Assembly (NCBI GenBank): GCA_902779445.1
Contig: CACZBM010000006.1
Coordinates: 1-64,000 of the forward strand
DNA length: 64,000 nucleotides
Direction of reading: 5' to 3'
Source of the DNA: an uncultured Lachnospiraceae bacterium
GTDB lineage: Bacteria > Bacillota > Clostridia > Lachnospirales > Lachnospiraceae
A program made the translations under genes and the position numbers. Shown here in pieces: positions 1 to 7,512 of this stretch. The notes beneath the pieces were generated by a model. That model saw only the letters and a program-made list of their open reading frames with translations. It did no database searches and was not told the origin of the DNA. Every line of letters starts with the position of its first letter. The stretch's first letter is position 1.

Positions 1-88
1 AAGAACCTTGTCCGGGTGTTATAGGAATCCTGTCCGGATAATTCAAGAATCTTGTCCGGATGTTACAGGAATGCTGTCCGGGTGTTAC
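1..88. repeat. Four tandem 22-bp direct repeats (iteron-like)
   Basis: Four head-to-tail copies fill 1-22, 23-44, 45-66 and 67-88. The first six bases of a fifth copy (AAGAAT) start at 89 before the match decays. Each copy carries the core TGTCCGG (9-15, 31-37, 53-59, 75-81), an exact 22-base period. Copies 1 and 3 begin AAGAA and copies 2 and 4 begin AGGAAT, so there is also a 44-bp A/B pattern. The period is not a multiple of three, so the repeat is not a coding repeat. The array may begin left of the window. One isolated TGTCCGG lies at 324-330. About two helical turns per unit fits cooperative protein binding; that role is inferred. Confidence 0.85.
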
Positions 89-349
89 AAGAATCATCAT
101 CCATATAAACACTCACTTTTCAGATGAATTCTGAAATAATGCTGTGAACCTCTTTACTGTAGCCTTATTTTTCCTACTGTTGCTAATAATGCTGATACCC
201 TTGATTTCCCTATGCTGTCCTGAATGTATATCATTTACCCTATGCTAAAGAGCACCCCTGAACTCCACAGAATTTCCAGACCATGCTATCCCCATAATGC
301 CACCTTAAAAATAACCCCTCTGTTGTCCGGTCTGAAAGCCACTGTTAAA
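89..349. other. Non-coding gap without a recognised gene
   Basis: I see no convincing reading frame or ribosome site here. The stretch is A+T-rich, contains the isolated repeat core TGTCCGG at 324-330 and a related GCTGTCC near 214-220, and separates the tandem repeats from the end of the SprT-like gene. Confidence 0.5.
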
Positions 350-985
350 TCATTTCTCCACTTTAACAAAGGTCTCGAAGCAGTCTAAACACATTACATT
401 TATGTCCTTGGTAGCCCTGAAACTGTTGGAGCATTTGGGACAGATGTATTTTCTTGTGCTCGTTTTCTTTTTTGCTGTTGGTGTCCCCCCTGAACCGTTA
501 CCACCACCCATGCCAAAAGGAAAGAATAATTCCCCATCCCTGTTTATATCCATTGGCTTTGTAATGCTGTACTGATTGAGGATTTCTATAAAAGCAGGAG
601 AGGGATCTGTAACGCTCCATCCAATATATTTTCCCTGAGATATGATCAACCCCCTTGCTTCTGCTTCACGTTTGAAATTCTTATTATGATATCTGCCTCC
701 CTGCGAAGTGTCAGATATTCCATTCAGACTGCAATAATAATGTACCATCTCATGATTAAGGGTAGCGCATATATTTTCTATGGGTCTGTCAAGGTGCTCT
801 GCAGAAATATTTATTTCGTGCTTCTGTTCATCACCCTCTTTCCAGACGCACCCCACTGTAAAATGCCCGTTCGTCCTTGGACTGCTCATAATAGTTATCA
901 CAGGATCGGGCAGTTCATTACAATAGTAAACCTCATTAAATACCCTGAACGCATATTCCAGAACATCCTGCATTGACCCCAGCAT
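350..985 (-). CDS. SprT-like zinc metalloprotein
   Basis: This 211-residue protein has a SprT-like domain. The zinc-protease motif HEMVH is at residues 78-82, and a likely third ligand, His100, sits in a GGRYHNKNF segment. A C-terminal zinc ribbon follows a Gly/Ser/Lys linker, with Cys182, Cys185, Cys199 and Cys202. Known SprT/Spartan relatives cleave DNA-protein crosslinks, but many phage and plasmid members are uncharacterised; proteolysis here is inferred from the motif. AGGAGG stands just before the ATG at 985. A terminator at 1068-1102 separates it from the upstream DUF5688-type gene. It lies in the accessory block near the recombinase and is probably cargo of that element. Confidence 0.82.
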   Translation of the reverse strand: MLGSMQDVLEYAFRVFNEVYYCNELPDPVITIMSSPRTNGHFTVGCVWKEGDEQKHEINISAEHLDRPIENICATLNHEMVHYYCSLNGISDTSQGGRYHNKNFKREAEARGLIISQGKYIGWSVTDPSPAFIEILNQYSITKPMDINRDGELFFPFGMGGGNGSGGTPTAKKKTSTRKYICPKCSNSFRATKDINVMCLDCFETFVKVEK

Positions 986-1067
986 AACGCACCTCCTGCA
1001 ATCCCTTTTTTCAGAGGTATATATCTTTCATGGTGATCTTTTGGCAGTGCACTTCCAAAAAACAGAA

Positions 1068-1102
1068 AAGAATAAAGGACATGGAATTTCTCCATGCCCC
1101 TT
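1068..1102 (-). terminator. Rho-independent terminator after the DUF5688-type gene
   Basis: On the minus strand, 1102-1091 pairs with 1085-1074 to give a 12-bp stem with two G-U pairs and a 5-base loop, followed by a T-rich run. It lies 56 bases downstream of the stop of the gene ending at 1158 and before the SprT-like gene. Confidence 0.75.
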
Positions 1103-1157
1103 ATAGAGAATTATTATGTTGTTATTTCAGGAAAATCAGTTATCAGATGAGATACTC

Positions 1158-2057
1158 TCATGCAACTGTTATCACATTACCATCATAACTGTAAACTGTA
1201 TCCGATAAATAGTCCTCCTCTGAAACTGAGGTAGAATTAACCTCAATTACCATTTTATATAGCATGTCCACATCGAATACTTCAGTTGTAGGAACAGCTA
1301 TTATCTCATGTATGCTACTGGGGATTATGTAAAAATCTCCTATTTCACTATGGAGCTTTTTCATAAAGCCTTTGTCAGCCATCACTGATGCACCGTTTAC
1401 CTTTCCTTCATTAGTTGCAACAAACATCCTGATACCTGCATCAAACGGCTCGCCCTTTGTAACCATACCTGATAGTAATTGCTGACCTGAACGCATCCCT
1501 ATGATCAGATCATCTAAGCCTATGTATACTGGTTTCTGTAACATGTTTGTATTCTTTTTGGCATAAGTCCAAAGCATTTCTTCACTTGCTGACCACAAAT
1601 CCATTAAAGAATTATCAATCCTGATACTTGCTGACATATCATCTCCATTATGATCCAGCAGGATTTTATAAGTGACAGCTATATCATCTATTAAGCTCCT
1701 ATGAGGAACTTCTATGAGAAAATCTTTATTCCTATGCTCATTTATGACCTGATAAACAATCCTGTCCTTTATGATGTCAACGTCAATTATGAAGTCAGGA
1801 TTGAACTGGAAAGTATTCTGCTGATAAACCCTTATTATCTCGTCAGCCACCCTATCCATATCTGATGTGTCCCTGAACATCCTGTAATAAGGCTCAAGGT
1901 AGATTATAGGCGCTGATGTATTTGACATACCCCTGACTGTAAGTCCTGTGTAGAGTACTGAGTTATTCTTCCTTACAGTCTGTATGCTGATATCCATCCT
2001 GTCATTCCTCTCTGATATCAGCCTCCTTATTTCCTCTGTAAACTCTGTGAAATCCAT
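1158..2057 (-). CDS. DUF5688-family protein
   Basis: This 299-residue soluble protein matches the general look of DUF5688 proteins, common in Lachnospiraceae mobile regions: an N-terminal FTEF-like helix, an 'IYLEPYYRMF' segment, and a C-terminal 'FYIIPSSIHE' block followed by an acidic tail. Its function is unknown. I start it at ATG 2057 because AAGGAGG is 8 bases upstream. The frame stays open to 2177, but that extension encodes a pseudo-hydrophobic stretch that coincides with the gene's own promoter (TTGACA 2126-2121, TACTAT 2103-2098), so it is not translated. The family name is from memory of motifs. Confidence 0.75.
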   Translation of the reverse strand: MDFTEFTEEIRRLISERNDRMDISIQTVRKNNSVLYTGLTVRGMSNTSAPIIYLEPYYRMFRDTSDMDRVADEIIRVYQQNTFQFNPDFIIDVDIIKDRIVYQVINEHRNKDFLIEVPHRSLIDDIAVTYKILLDHNGDDMSASIRIDNSLMDLWSASEEMLWTYAKKNTNMLQKPVYIGLDDLIIGMRSGQQLLSGMVTKGEPFDAGIRMFVATNEGKVNGASVMADKGFMKKLHSEIGDFYIIPSSIHEIIAVPTTEVFDVDMLYKMVIEVNSTSVSEEDYLSDTVYSYDGNVITVA

Positions 2058-2090
2058 GTGCATATCCTCCTTCCTATCCGTACAATTAAG

Positions 2091-2126
2091 GGTGGGGATA
2101 GTAACGCCTCGGAAAATATATGTCAA
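2091..2126 (-). promoter_or_regulatory. Promoter of the DUF5688-type gene
   Basis: TTGACA (2126-2121), a 17-base spacer and TACTAT (2103-2098) form a near-consensus housekeeping promoter. The -10 box is embedded in GCGTTACTATCCCCACC, which closely resembles the sequence over the -10 box of the recombinase promoter at 4124-4160. Transcription would start near 2091 and give a leader of about 34 bases with AAGGAGG. Confidence 0.8.
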
Positions 2127-2372
2127 CAAAAAGATTATTATTGTAATAAATATGGCAGGGAAAGATGTCCCTGCCAATTCATCTACCCTATGAGGTGTAT
2201 GTTTTATTCTATATGTCTATAAATAATGCAGTAAATTATAATGTAAAGTATTTATTATTCCCGCTTACTTATGTATATATTATTTTGATGCTGAAAATTA
2301 TGTTATAAAAAATACAAACAACCGTAAGATATGGCAAATACCATGTATTTTTTTCCACTATAGCTGCAAATA
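2127..2372. other. A+T-rich intergenic stretch
   Basis: Between the DUF5688 promoter and the small HTH gene I see only A+T-rich DNA with a short ATGG/CCAT inverted repeat near 2320-2350. No gene or strong terminator is evident. Confidence 0.4.
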
Positions 2373-2732
2373 TTAATTATTTTTATATTTCTTTATAACA
2401 TCATAAACGCTGCTTTTACCATAACCTGTCGTCTCGACAATCTGTGACGGCTTCATTCCGGCAGCATACCTTAAAATGATATTGCTTTCTTTGTGCTCAT
2501 ATTTCTTTGCAAGCTGTGATCCTTTTTTAAGGCGTCCATTCTTTTCACGTTTTATTCCTCTTAGTTCTTCGTGGTATTTCTTCTGCTCCTTTATCAGCCA
2601 GTCAGAATCAGTTTCATCATAAACAGGCTCCATATCACTCACCATATCAACGATGTATTGTTTATTCATTGACTCTAACGTATCATCATCTATATCCTCT
2701 TCAAATAATTCTTCATCAAAATCATCTATCAT
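2373..2732 (-). CDS. Small helix-turn-helix protein
   Basis: This is a 119-residue acidic protein I do not recognise by name. The N-terminal half is very rich in Asp and Glu (residues 1-45), the middle is basic (about 50-85), and the last 30 residues read like a resolvase/Hin-type helix-turn-helix: 'GMKPSQIVETTGYGKSSVYDVIKKY'-like spacing with GYGKSSVYDVI as recognition helix. It may be a small DNA-binding regulator or accessory factor of the adjacent element. GAAGGGGG lies just upstream of the ATG at 2732. It sits 84 bases downstream of the recombinase gene in the same direction. Confidence 0.65.
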   Translation of the reverse strand: MIDDFDEELFEEDIDDDTLESMNKQYIVDMVSDMEPVYDETDSDWLIKEQKKYHEELRGIKREKNGRLKKGSQLAKKYEHKESNIILRYAAGMKPSQIVETTGYGKSSVYDVIKKYKNN

Positions 2733-2816
2733 AATACACCCCCTTCCTTATTTAAAATATCGAAACTGTAAATTGTTTTAATTTCTGGTAATCTGGTAAC
2801 AAACCCTGTACCGGGT

Positions 2817-4097
2817 TCAGAAAATACCCCTGAACAGATTTTCTATCATGGGGACTTTCCTTCTTTTCCATGGCATTGATATAGTCAGATAGTTTGCCAG
2901 AAGTGTTTTATATGATTTATCCTCATCATTCTCATGTCCTATCCATAGCAATATTTCTTTTAGATCCCATTCCCCGGTTTCAAAAAGAAGTGTAGTGCAC
3001 GTCTTCCGCATATCGTGGAAATGATAATCATCAGGAATGTTCGGGCACAATTTTATGATCTTCTTGAACAGTTTACTCATATAGTCAGGACTGTATGGCT
3101 TATTATTTTCAGTATCCCAAAATACAATCCCGTCCGGTCTGTGGCATCCCTTTTCTTTCTGAATCCTCTCTAATTCCAGAAGGCTTTTCCTTATAGGTGC
3201 AGTCATAGGATACATTCTGTGCGAGCTTTCTGATTTAGTATTTTCCTTATAATAAGTGGCATTATTTCCCCTAACTACGGTGTTTTTGATTTCCACTGTG
3301 CCATTATCAAAATCAATGGCATCCCACTTAAGCCCCAACACCTCACTTCTCCGGCATCCGTACGTAACACATATCTTGATAATAGGTATAAGCCTCTTAT
3401 CCCTGAAATTCTCGGAAACCGCCATTAACTCCTTTAGTTGCTCCATCTTAAAATAATTCTTTTTCTTTATATTGATTTTTCTAGCTCTTGGAATGCTCAC
3501 CTTGTCACAGATATTCTCAGGTACGGTATCGTTTTCCACCATATCCTTATAGAAACTATGCAGAAGCCCAGAGTATGATAGAACCGTGTCACGACTTAAG
3601 CCCGAAACTTCCCCTGTCTTTTTGTTTACTTTCCCAGAATTTAATTCATGCCTATAAAAATCCAGAATGTCTGATGCCTTTATCTCATCGAGGAATATGG
3701 CATCCACTCCTCTTGCTTCTGTAAGCTTTTCAAAATAACCTATGATGGCTTTTGAGCGTATTACATAACCGTCATAAGTGTTAATCTCCACGGTTTTTTT
3801 CTTTGACTCCAGCCATGACCTGAAACGGTCTATGAATATGATCCTGTTGCCATCATCCCCTGCAGATTTAAGTATGCCGAGTTCCTCTCTCTTTTCTGAA
3901 ATGATCCTCTCCATTTCTTCCTTGGCTTCAGACTTTTTCGTGACCTGTCCGATTGAACGTGTCTCCCTTTTCTCATTGCCGTCATCATCAGTATAAACCA
4001 GCTGTACATAATAGTATGAATACGGCTTTCCCTTTTTGGTGCTTGTCCTCTTTGAAAGATATCCCCTGACCTTTATTTTTTCATCAATATTTGACAT
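2817..4097 (-). CDS. Tyrosine recombinase / integrase
   Basis: This 426-residue protein is a site-specific recombinase of the phage-integrase family. Residues 8-75 look like an AP2-type arm-binding domain, about 85-205 is the SAM-like core-binding domain, and about 215-410 is the catalytic domain. Visible active-site residues are Arg249 (in GCRRSE), Lys288, His361 and Arg364 (HDMR), His388 (WIGH) and the nucleophile Tyr403 (ANYL). The start is ATG 4097 with GAGG upstream; the longer open frame to 4160 runs through its promoter. It probably moved the accessory block into or out of the chromosome. The adjacent tRNA-Gly makes a tRNA target plausible, but no att repeat is visible. Confidence 0.9.
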   Translation of the reverse strand: MSNIDEKIKVRGYLSKRTSTKKGKPYSYYYVQLVYTDDDGNEKRETRSIGQVTKKSEAKEEMERIISEKREELGILKSAGDDGNRIIFIDRFRSWLESKKKTVEINTYDGYVIRSKAIIGYFEKLTEARGVDAIFLDEIKASDILDFYRHELNSGKVNKKTGEVSGLSRDTVLSYSGLLHSFYKDMVENDTVPENICDKVSIPRARKINIKKKNYFKMEQLKELMAVSENFRDKRLIPIIKICVTYGCRRSEVLGLKWDAIDFDNGTVEIKNTVVRGNNATYYKENTKSESSHRMYPMTAPIRKSLLELERIQKEKGCHRPDGIVFWDTENNKPYSPDYMSKLFKKIIKLCPNIPDDYHFHDMRKTCTTLLFETGEWDLKEILLWIGHENDEDKSYKTLLANYLTISMPWKRRKVPMIENLFRGIF

Positions 4098-4123
4098 AAT
4101 CGTTACCTCTTTCTTCTTTACCG

Positions 4124-4160
4124 GGGTGGGATTATAACGCTCCCACTCCGTATTCTTCAA
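4124..4160 (-). promoter_or_regulatory. Integrase promoter with overlapping hairpin motif
   Basis: TTGAAG (4160-4155), 18 bases and TATAAT (4136-4131) precede the recombinase gene. A perfect 6-bp inverted repeat, GTGGGA/TCCCAC (4146-4141 with 4131-4126), brackets the -10 box. The GCGTTATAATCCCACC segment nearly matches the one over the DUF5688 promoter, which suggests a shared repressor site. Confidence 0.65.
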
Positions 4161-4166
4161 CAGTTT

Positions 4167-5105
4167 TCAAGCAGTCTTAACATATTTCAGATAAAGCTCG
4201 ATTTCTCTTCTATCAAGTGCAAAATCTACAGTATTGACACAGTATGAAGCAGTCTGAGGTAAAACATAATTTGTCCAAACAAACTCCTGTGCCTTGTTAT
4301 GCGGATCTCCCTTTTCTGCTCTGTACATTCCGGCAGAGCGTGTAAACTCACCTAATGAATAAGTGTGCCAGCCCGAATCTTTATTTAAATATCCGTCATA
4401 CAGCAACGAACCTCCACGGTAGCCGGAAATGCATATTTTTGCCTTTGCGTCTGTTATCATTTCTAACATTGCTTCTTGTTCTGATGTTTGGAACTTTATA
4501 TTATAAAGATCCTTCCTGTCTCCCATTAGATCATAAACATATGGCGGATCAAGATATAAAAGGGCGTTAGGTTCATCCCTATATTCCTTGACAATATTCA
4601 GTGCATTCTCATTCAATATAGTAGCGTTGGCTGCCCTGATATGCGCATTCCCCACAGTTTCCATCAGCCTTGATTTGGCTGCATTTTCCATATCTTTGTG
4701 CATTTCAGGCTTGTTTCGATAACGCTGGCTTTTCATGTCCCCATTAAATGAGTATACTGTTAAATAATAAATAATCAGCGCTTTCTGAAACTCGTTATTA
4801 TCAGGATATCCACTGTCCTTTTGTAACTTATAATTGTAGAAATGTTTATAATCCAGCGGAATATTACAAAATGTTTTAGTAAATTCTCTGTATCTGTTTC
4901 CGGCAAGTGTTTTCCAGAGGCTGTAAACCCCAGCATCCAAGTCATTTATTACTTCTTTTGCACCCGTAATTTCACGATTTAAGAACAGCCCACCCGAACC
5001 CATGAATGGCTCAACATAAATGTCATGTGTTACATTCAACACGCTGTTAAGTTTATCAGCAAGGCGGTATTTGCTGCCTTGCCAGTGCATCAATAAATTA
5101 CTCAT
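4167..5105 (-). CDS. Dam-type (D12 class) DNA adenine N6-methyltransferase
   Basis: This 312-residue protein fits the D12 class of DNA adenine methylases, which transfer a methyl group from S-adenosylmethionine to adenine N6. The SAM-binding motif is FMGSGG at residues 34-39 (the usual form is FxGxG), and the catalytic motif DPPY is at 186-189. An N-terminal WQGSKYRLAD segment matches the usual 'GGK' region. There is no neighbouring restriction enzyme, so it is best read as an orphan methylase of a mobile element; the target site cannot be told from sequence. The start overlaps the upstream gene by 8 bases, and GGGGGAG lies 7 bases before the ATG, so the two are translationally coupled. Confidence 0.88.
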   Translation of the reverse strand: MSNLLMHWQGSKYRLADKLNSVLNVTHDIYVEPFMGSGGLFLNREITGAKEVINDLDAGVYSLWKTLAGNRYREFTKTFCNIPLDYKHFYNYKLQKDSGYPDNNEFQKALIIYYLTVYSFNGDMKSQRYRNKPEMHKDMENAAKSRLMETVGNAHIRAANATILNENALNIVKEYRDEPNALLYLDPPYVYDLMGDRKDLYNIKFQTSEQEAMLEMITDAKAKICISGYRGGSLLYDGYLNKDSGWHTYSLGEFTRSAGMYRAEKGDPHNKAQEFVWTNYVLPQTASYCVNTVDFALDRREIELYLKYVKTA

Positions 5106-5961
5106 TATCGGCTCCCCCTACTTTCAGAATGTCATCTGAAATTTTAATACAAATCCATCTTCTGGAGTCATTACTGCTGAATTTGTGATCTTTTCTATTT
5201 CCATCTTTTTTAAGAAGCGTGCCACCACCCTCCCAATTATCACATAGTTCCAGGATTTCTCTCTTATTGTATGGAGAATCTATTTCTTTGAGGAGAAGCT
5301 TGAATGTCTCGCTGCCACAGACACAAGCATAGTCAGATAAAACGCCACTCTCATCTTTCATTTTCACTATTTTATATTGCGATGCACCTGTCGGGTCATC
5401 AGGGATCTCCATCTTCTTTACTTTATCGATGATTTTCGCAAGCACTTCTTCTGCAAGTTCCTCCTCGCTTATTGTGACTTCAACCTTTTCAAGTACAGGA
5501 AGCACTTTTTGCAGAGTGTCAGAAATAAATTTGATGACCGCTTCAGTCATACGTGGGTAATCCATCAAATTCTTCCTGACCCATTTCTCTGGATCATTTA
5601 TAGAACCTCGCGGCAAATCTTCTATCACCGGAGCCTTAGTGAAACCAAACCAGAGATAAAATCGAAAAATCTGCTTATTGGAAGGTAGTGTGACATATGA
5701 TGTCAGAGCAATTTTAATTGGCTTTCTATCTCCAAATAGAACCTTCCTTAATTTGTCCGGGTCAAGCGACAGTTCAAAAAAATCTTCAACTCTGTTGCCT
5801 CTGATTTTTGAAACATCAATCCCGGTAGAAGCCTTGATTTTTTCATTTATTTCAGTTATTTTACCAGATGTATCCTTTTTTTCTTTGAGTCCCTTTGATT
5901 CCTTGTCGATTTCATCCCTGTTTATAAAATCCGTTTCTGCTATAGTCTTTTTTTTATCCAT
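5098..5961 (-). CDS. Unrecognised element protein (287 aa)
   Basis: I do not recognise this 287-residue protein. It is soluble, very rich in Lys, Glu and Asp (residues 1-45 are almost all charged), and mostly helical around 120-185. The C-terminus carries a segment 'DNWEGGGTLLKKDGNRKDHKF' type winged-helix-like stretch near 245-275. ATG 5961 is chosen because AAGGAGG is 8-10 bases upstream; the in-frame ATG at 6006 has no such site. It overlaps the methylase gene by 8 bases, so both probably act in the same element function. Phage or conjugative-element replication or regulation is possible but unproven. Confidence 0.7.
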   Translation of the reverse strand: MDKKKTIAETDFINRDEIDKESKGLKEKKDTSGKITEINEKIKASTGIDVSKIRGNRVEDFFELSLDPDKLRKVLFGDRKPIKIALTSYVTLPSNKQIFRFYLWFGFTKAPVIEDLPRGSINDPEKWVRKNLMDYPRMTEAVIKFISDTLQKVLPVLEKVEVTISEEELAEEVLAKIIDKVKKMEIPDDPTGASQYKIVKMKDESGVLSDYACVCGSETFKLLLKEIDSPYNKREILELCDNWEGGGTLLKKDGNRKDHKFSSNDSRRWICIKISDDILKVGGADNE

Positions 5962-6300
5962 GACGTTATCCTCCTTTTCATGGTGAAATAAAGAATGATA
6001 TGTCATCTATACAAAGACGGTCTGAAACCACGTCTGTACATTCTAAGATGAATGCTGTCGCATGGACGCAATGCTTGTGTCAAAATACGGAATGCTATAA
6101 CTGTTTTTCCCTTTTTTCTATGTTTTCCTTTCTTATTGTTAATTTGACGATAATTGAGTGTGAAGGGATGGTCCGATTGTGCGAAATGACCATGATTCAC
6201 CCAGGATTATTACAGAGGAGAAACAGATCCCTTACAAGGATAAGACCATAAGAAACGTTTTTCAGATTTTTTCATCAGTTTTCATCAGATTTTAAATATC
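5962..6300. other. Non-coding junction with a tandem 10-bp repeat
   Basis: No convincing gene lies between the last element gene and the tRNA terminator. At 6269-6278 and 6279-6288 the ten bases TTTTCATCAG occur twice in tandem, preceded by TTTTTCAGATT. Short repeats like these, next to the tRNA and on the integrase side, could be integrase arm sites; this is inference. Short open frames here lack ribosome sites and family features. Confidence 0.5.
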
Positions 6301-6346
6301 AAAAAAGCCCTGATCTACTGGAACCCCAGTAAAATCAAGGCTTTTC
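6301..6346 (-). terminator. Terminator of tRNA-Gly
   Basis: Directly after the tRNA on the minus strand, an imperfect hairpin AAAAGCC...GGCTTTT with an inner TTACTGG/CCAGTA stem is followed by T residues. It would end the tRNA transcript. Confidence 0.8.
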
Positions 6347-6349
6347 TAC

Positions 6350-6422
6350 AGCGACAGACGGGATTCGAACCCGCGGTCTCCACCTTGGCAAGGTGGCGCT
6401 TTACCAGCTAAGCTACTATCGC
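6350..6422 (-). tRNA. tRNA-Gly (GCC)
   Basis: The minus strand folds into a standard 73-base cloverleaf. The acceptor stem pairs GCGATAG with CTGTCGC, the anticodon stem pairs CCACC with GGTGG around the loop TTGCCAA (anticodon GCC), and the T-arm is GCGGG-TTCGAAT-CCCGT. CCA is not encoded. Its 3' end faces the accessory block, the usual geometry for an integrase target, but I found no second copy of the 3' end in the window. Confidence 0.95.
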
Positions 6423-6494
6423 GAACGACAAAAGCTATTTTATACAGTCATTACGCTTTTGTCAATTGTTTTTCGAATAAAAATTACAAATCTG

Positions 6495-7472
6495 TCATTC
6501 AAAGGGAAATACTATTCCGAACTGCTTTCGGATCTCATCCATCTGCTCCATGATGGTTATGGTTTCACTGTGAGGCATTTCCTCACACTCGATCCTGCCC
6601 TCCTCCAGCGCTTTTTTGCAGGCTTCCACCTCATATTCATATCCGGTGATCTGTTCAGGAACCGTGATATCCTTTCTTATTGTGTAGCTGTTTCTGTCAG
6701 GCTCATAGACCGTGATCCTTTGCGGGTTATTGATATTCTGCACGGTGATAAAACCGTCTGTACCGCATATCAGACCTCTCCGGTCAGTGAGGGCGTACAT
6801 TGTTGTAAACATACTGGACATAGTGCCGTCAGCATATTCCAGCATTATAGTATCCTGTCCGTCCACACCGGTATCAGTGGGTACCATAGCGGCCTCTATT
6901 CTTTTAATATCATTTCCAAGCACCATACTTGAAAAATTCAGTGTATAAACCGTGAGATCCAGAAGGCATCCTCCGGCAAGCTCCGGCTTTACCATCCTCT
7001 CATTCATATCGATCCTGTATCCCAGATTGGAGGCGACGGAAACGATCTTTCCTATCCCGCCTTCATTCACGAGTTCATCAATGATCTTTCTGGACGGCAT
7101 GTATCTGGTCCATATAGCTTCCGTGAGCAAAAGCCCCTTCTTTTCGGCAAGGGAGATCATTTCCTCGGCCTGGGCCGTATTTGCTGCAAATGATTTTTCA
7201 CAGAGAACATTCCTGCCTGCATTCAGAGCTTCTATGGTCCACTTATGGTGGTGAGAGTGGGGAACAGCTATATAGACGAGATCGACCTTTTCATCATTCA
7301 GCATATCTTCATAGGACCCGTACGCTTTTTCAACGTTCCAATCCTTTGCAAATGCTGAAGCCTTATCCATACTTCTGGAAGCAACTGCATAGCACTCCAC
7401 ATCCCTCATCCCGGATATGGTCTTCGCCATTATTTCTGCGATCCCTCCTGCTCCAAGTATTCCGACTTTCAT
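6495..7472 (-). CDS. Gfo/Idh/MocA-family oxidoreductase
   Basis: This 325-residue NAD(P)-dependent dehydrogenase has the Rossmann glycine motif GILGAGGIAE at residues 4-13 and the family's EK signature at 92-93 (CEKSFAAN). A C-terminal Gfo/Idh/MocA beta-sheet domain follows from about 125. Family members oxidise or reduce sugars, inositol or trans-dihydrodiols; the substrate cannot be read here. The start at ATG 7472 is set by the Rossmann fold, which should begin at once (MKVGIL), and an AAAGGA upstream; the open frame to 7523 adds no domain. It follows the HAD gene by 40 bases in the same direction, so the two may act on the same sugar metabolite. Confidence 0.88.
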   Translation of the reverse strand: MKVGILGAGGIAEIMAKTISGMRDVECYAVASRSMDKASAFAKDWNVEKAYGSYEDMLNDEKVDLVYIAVPHSHHHKWTIEALNAGRNVLCEKSFAANTAQAEEMISLAEKKGLLLTEAIWTRYMPSRKIIDELVNEGGIGKIVSVASNLGYRIDMNERMVKPELAGGCLLDLTVYTLNFSSMVLGNDIKRIEAAMVPTDTGVDGQDTIMLEYADGTMSSMFTTMYALTDRRGLICGTDGFITVQNINNPQRITVYEPDRNSYTIRKDITVPEQITGYEYEVEACKKALEEGRIECEEMPHSETITIMEQMDEIRKQFGIVFPFE

Positions 7473-7512
7473 ACTATACTGTCCTTTCCCGTGAAACCAA
7501 ATGATCCTGTCT

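Noticed and set aside
1-88. CRISPR array
   Set aside because: The 22-bp units abut without unique spacers and no cas gene is present.
2058-2177. N-terminal membrane segment of the DUF5688-type protein
   Set aside because: The apparent hydrophobic extension is a translation of the promoter region; AAGGAGG and the family start place the ATG at 2057.
4167-5105. Restriction-modification system
   Set aside because: A methylase is present but no endonuclease or specificity gene lies next to it.
6000-6251. Small genes on either strand near the tRNA
   Set aside because: No ribosome site, skewed composition and no recognisable domain.
1-6349. Second copy of the tRNA-Gly 3' end as an att site
   Set aside because: I looked for the T-arm and acceptor sequence on both strands left of the tRNA and saw none.
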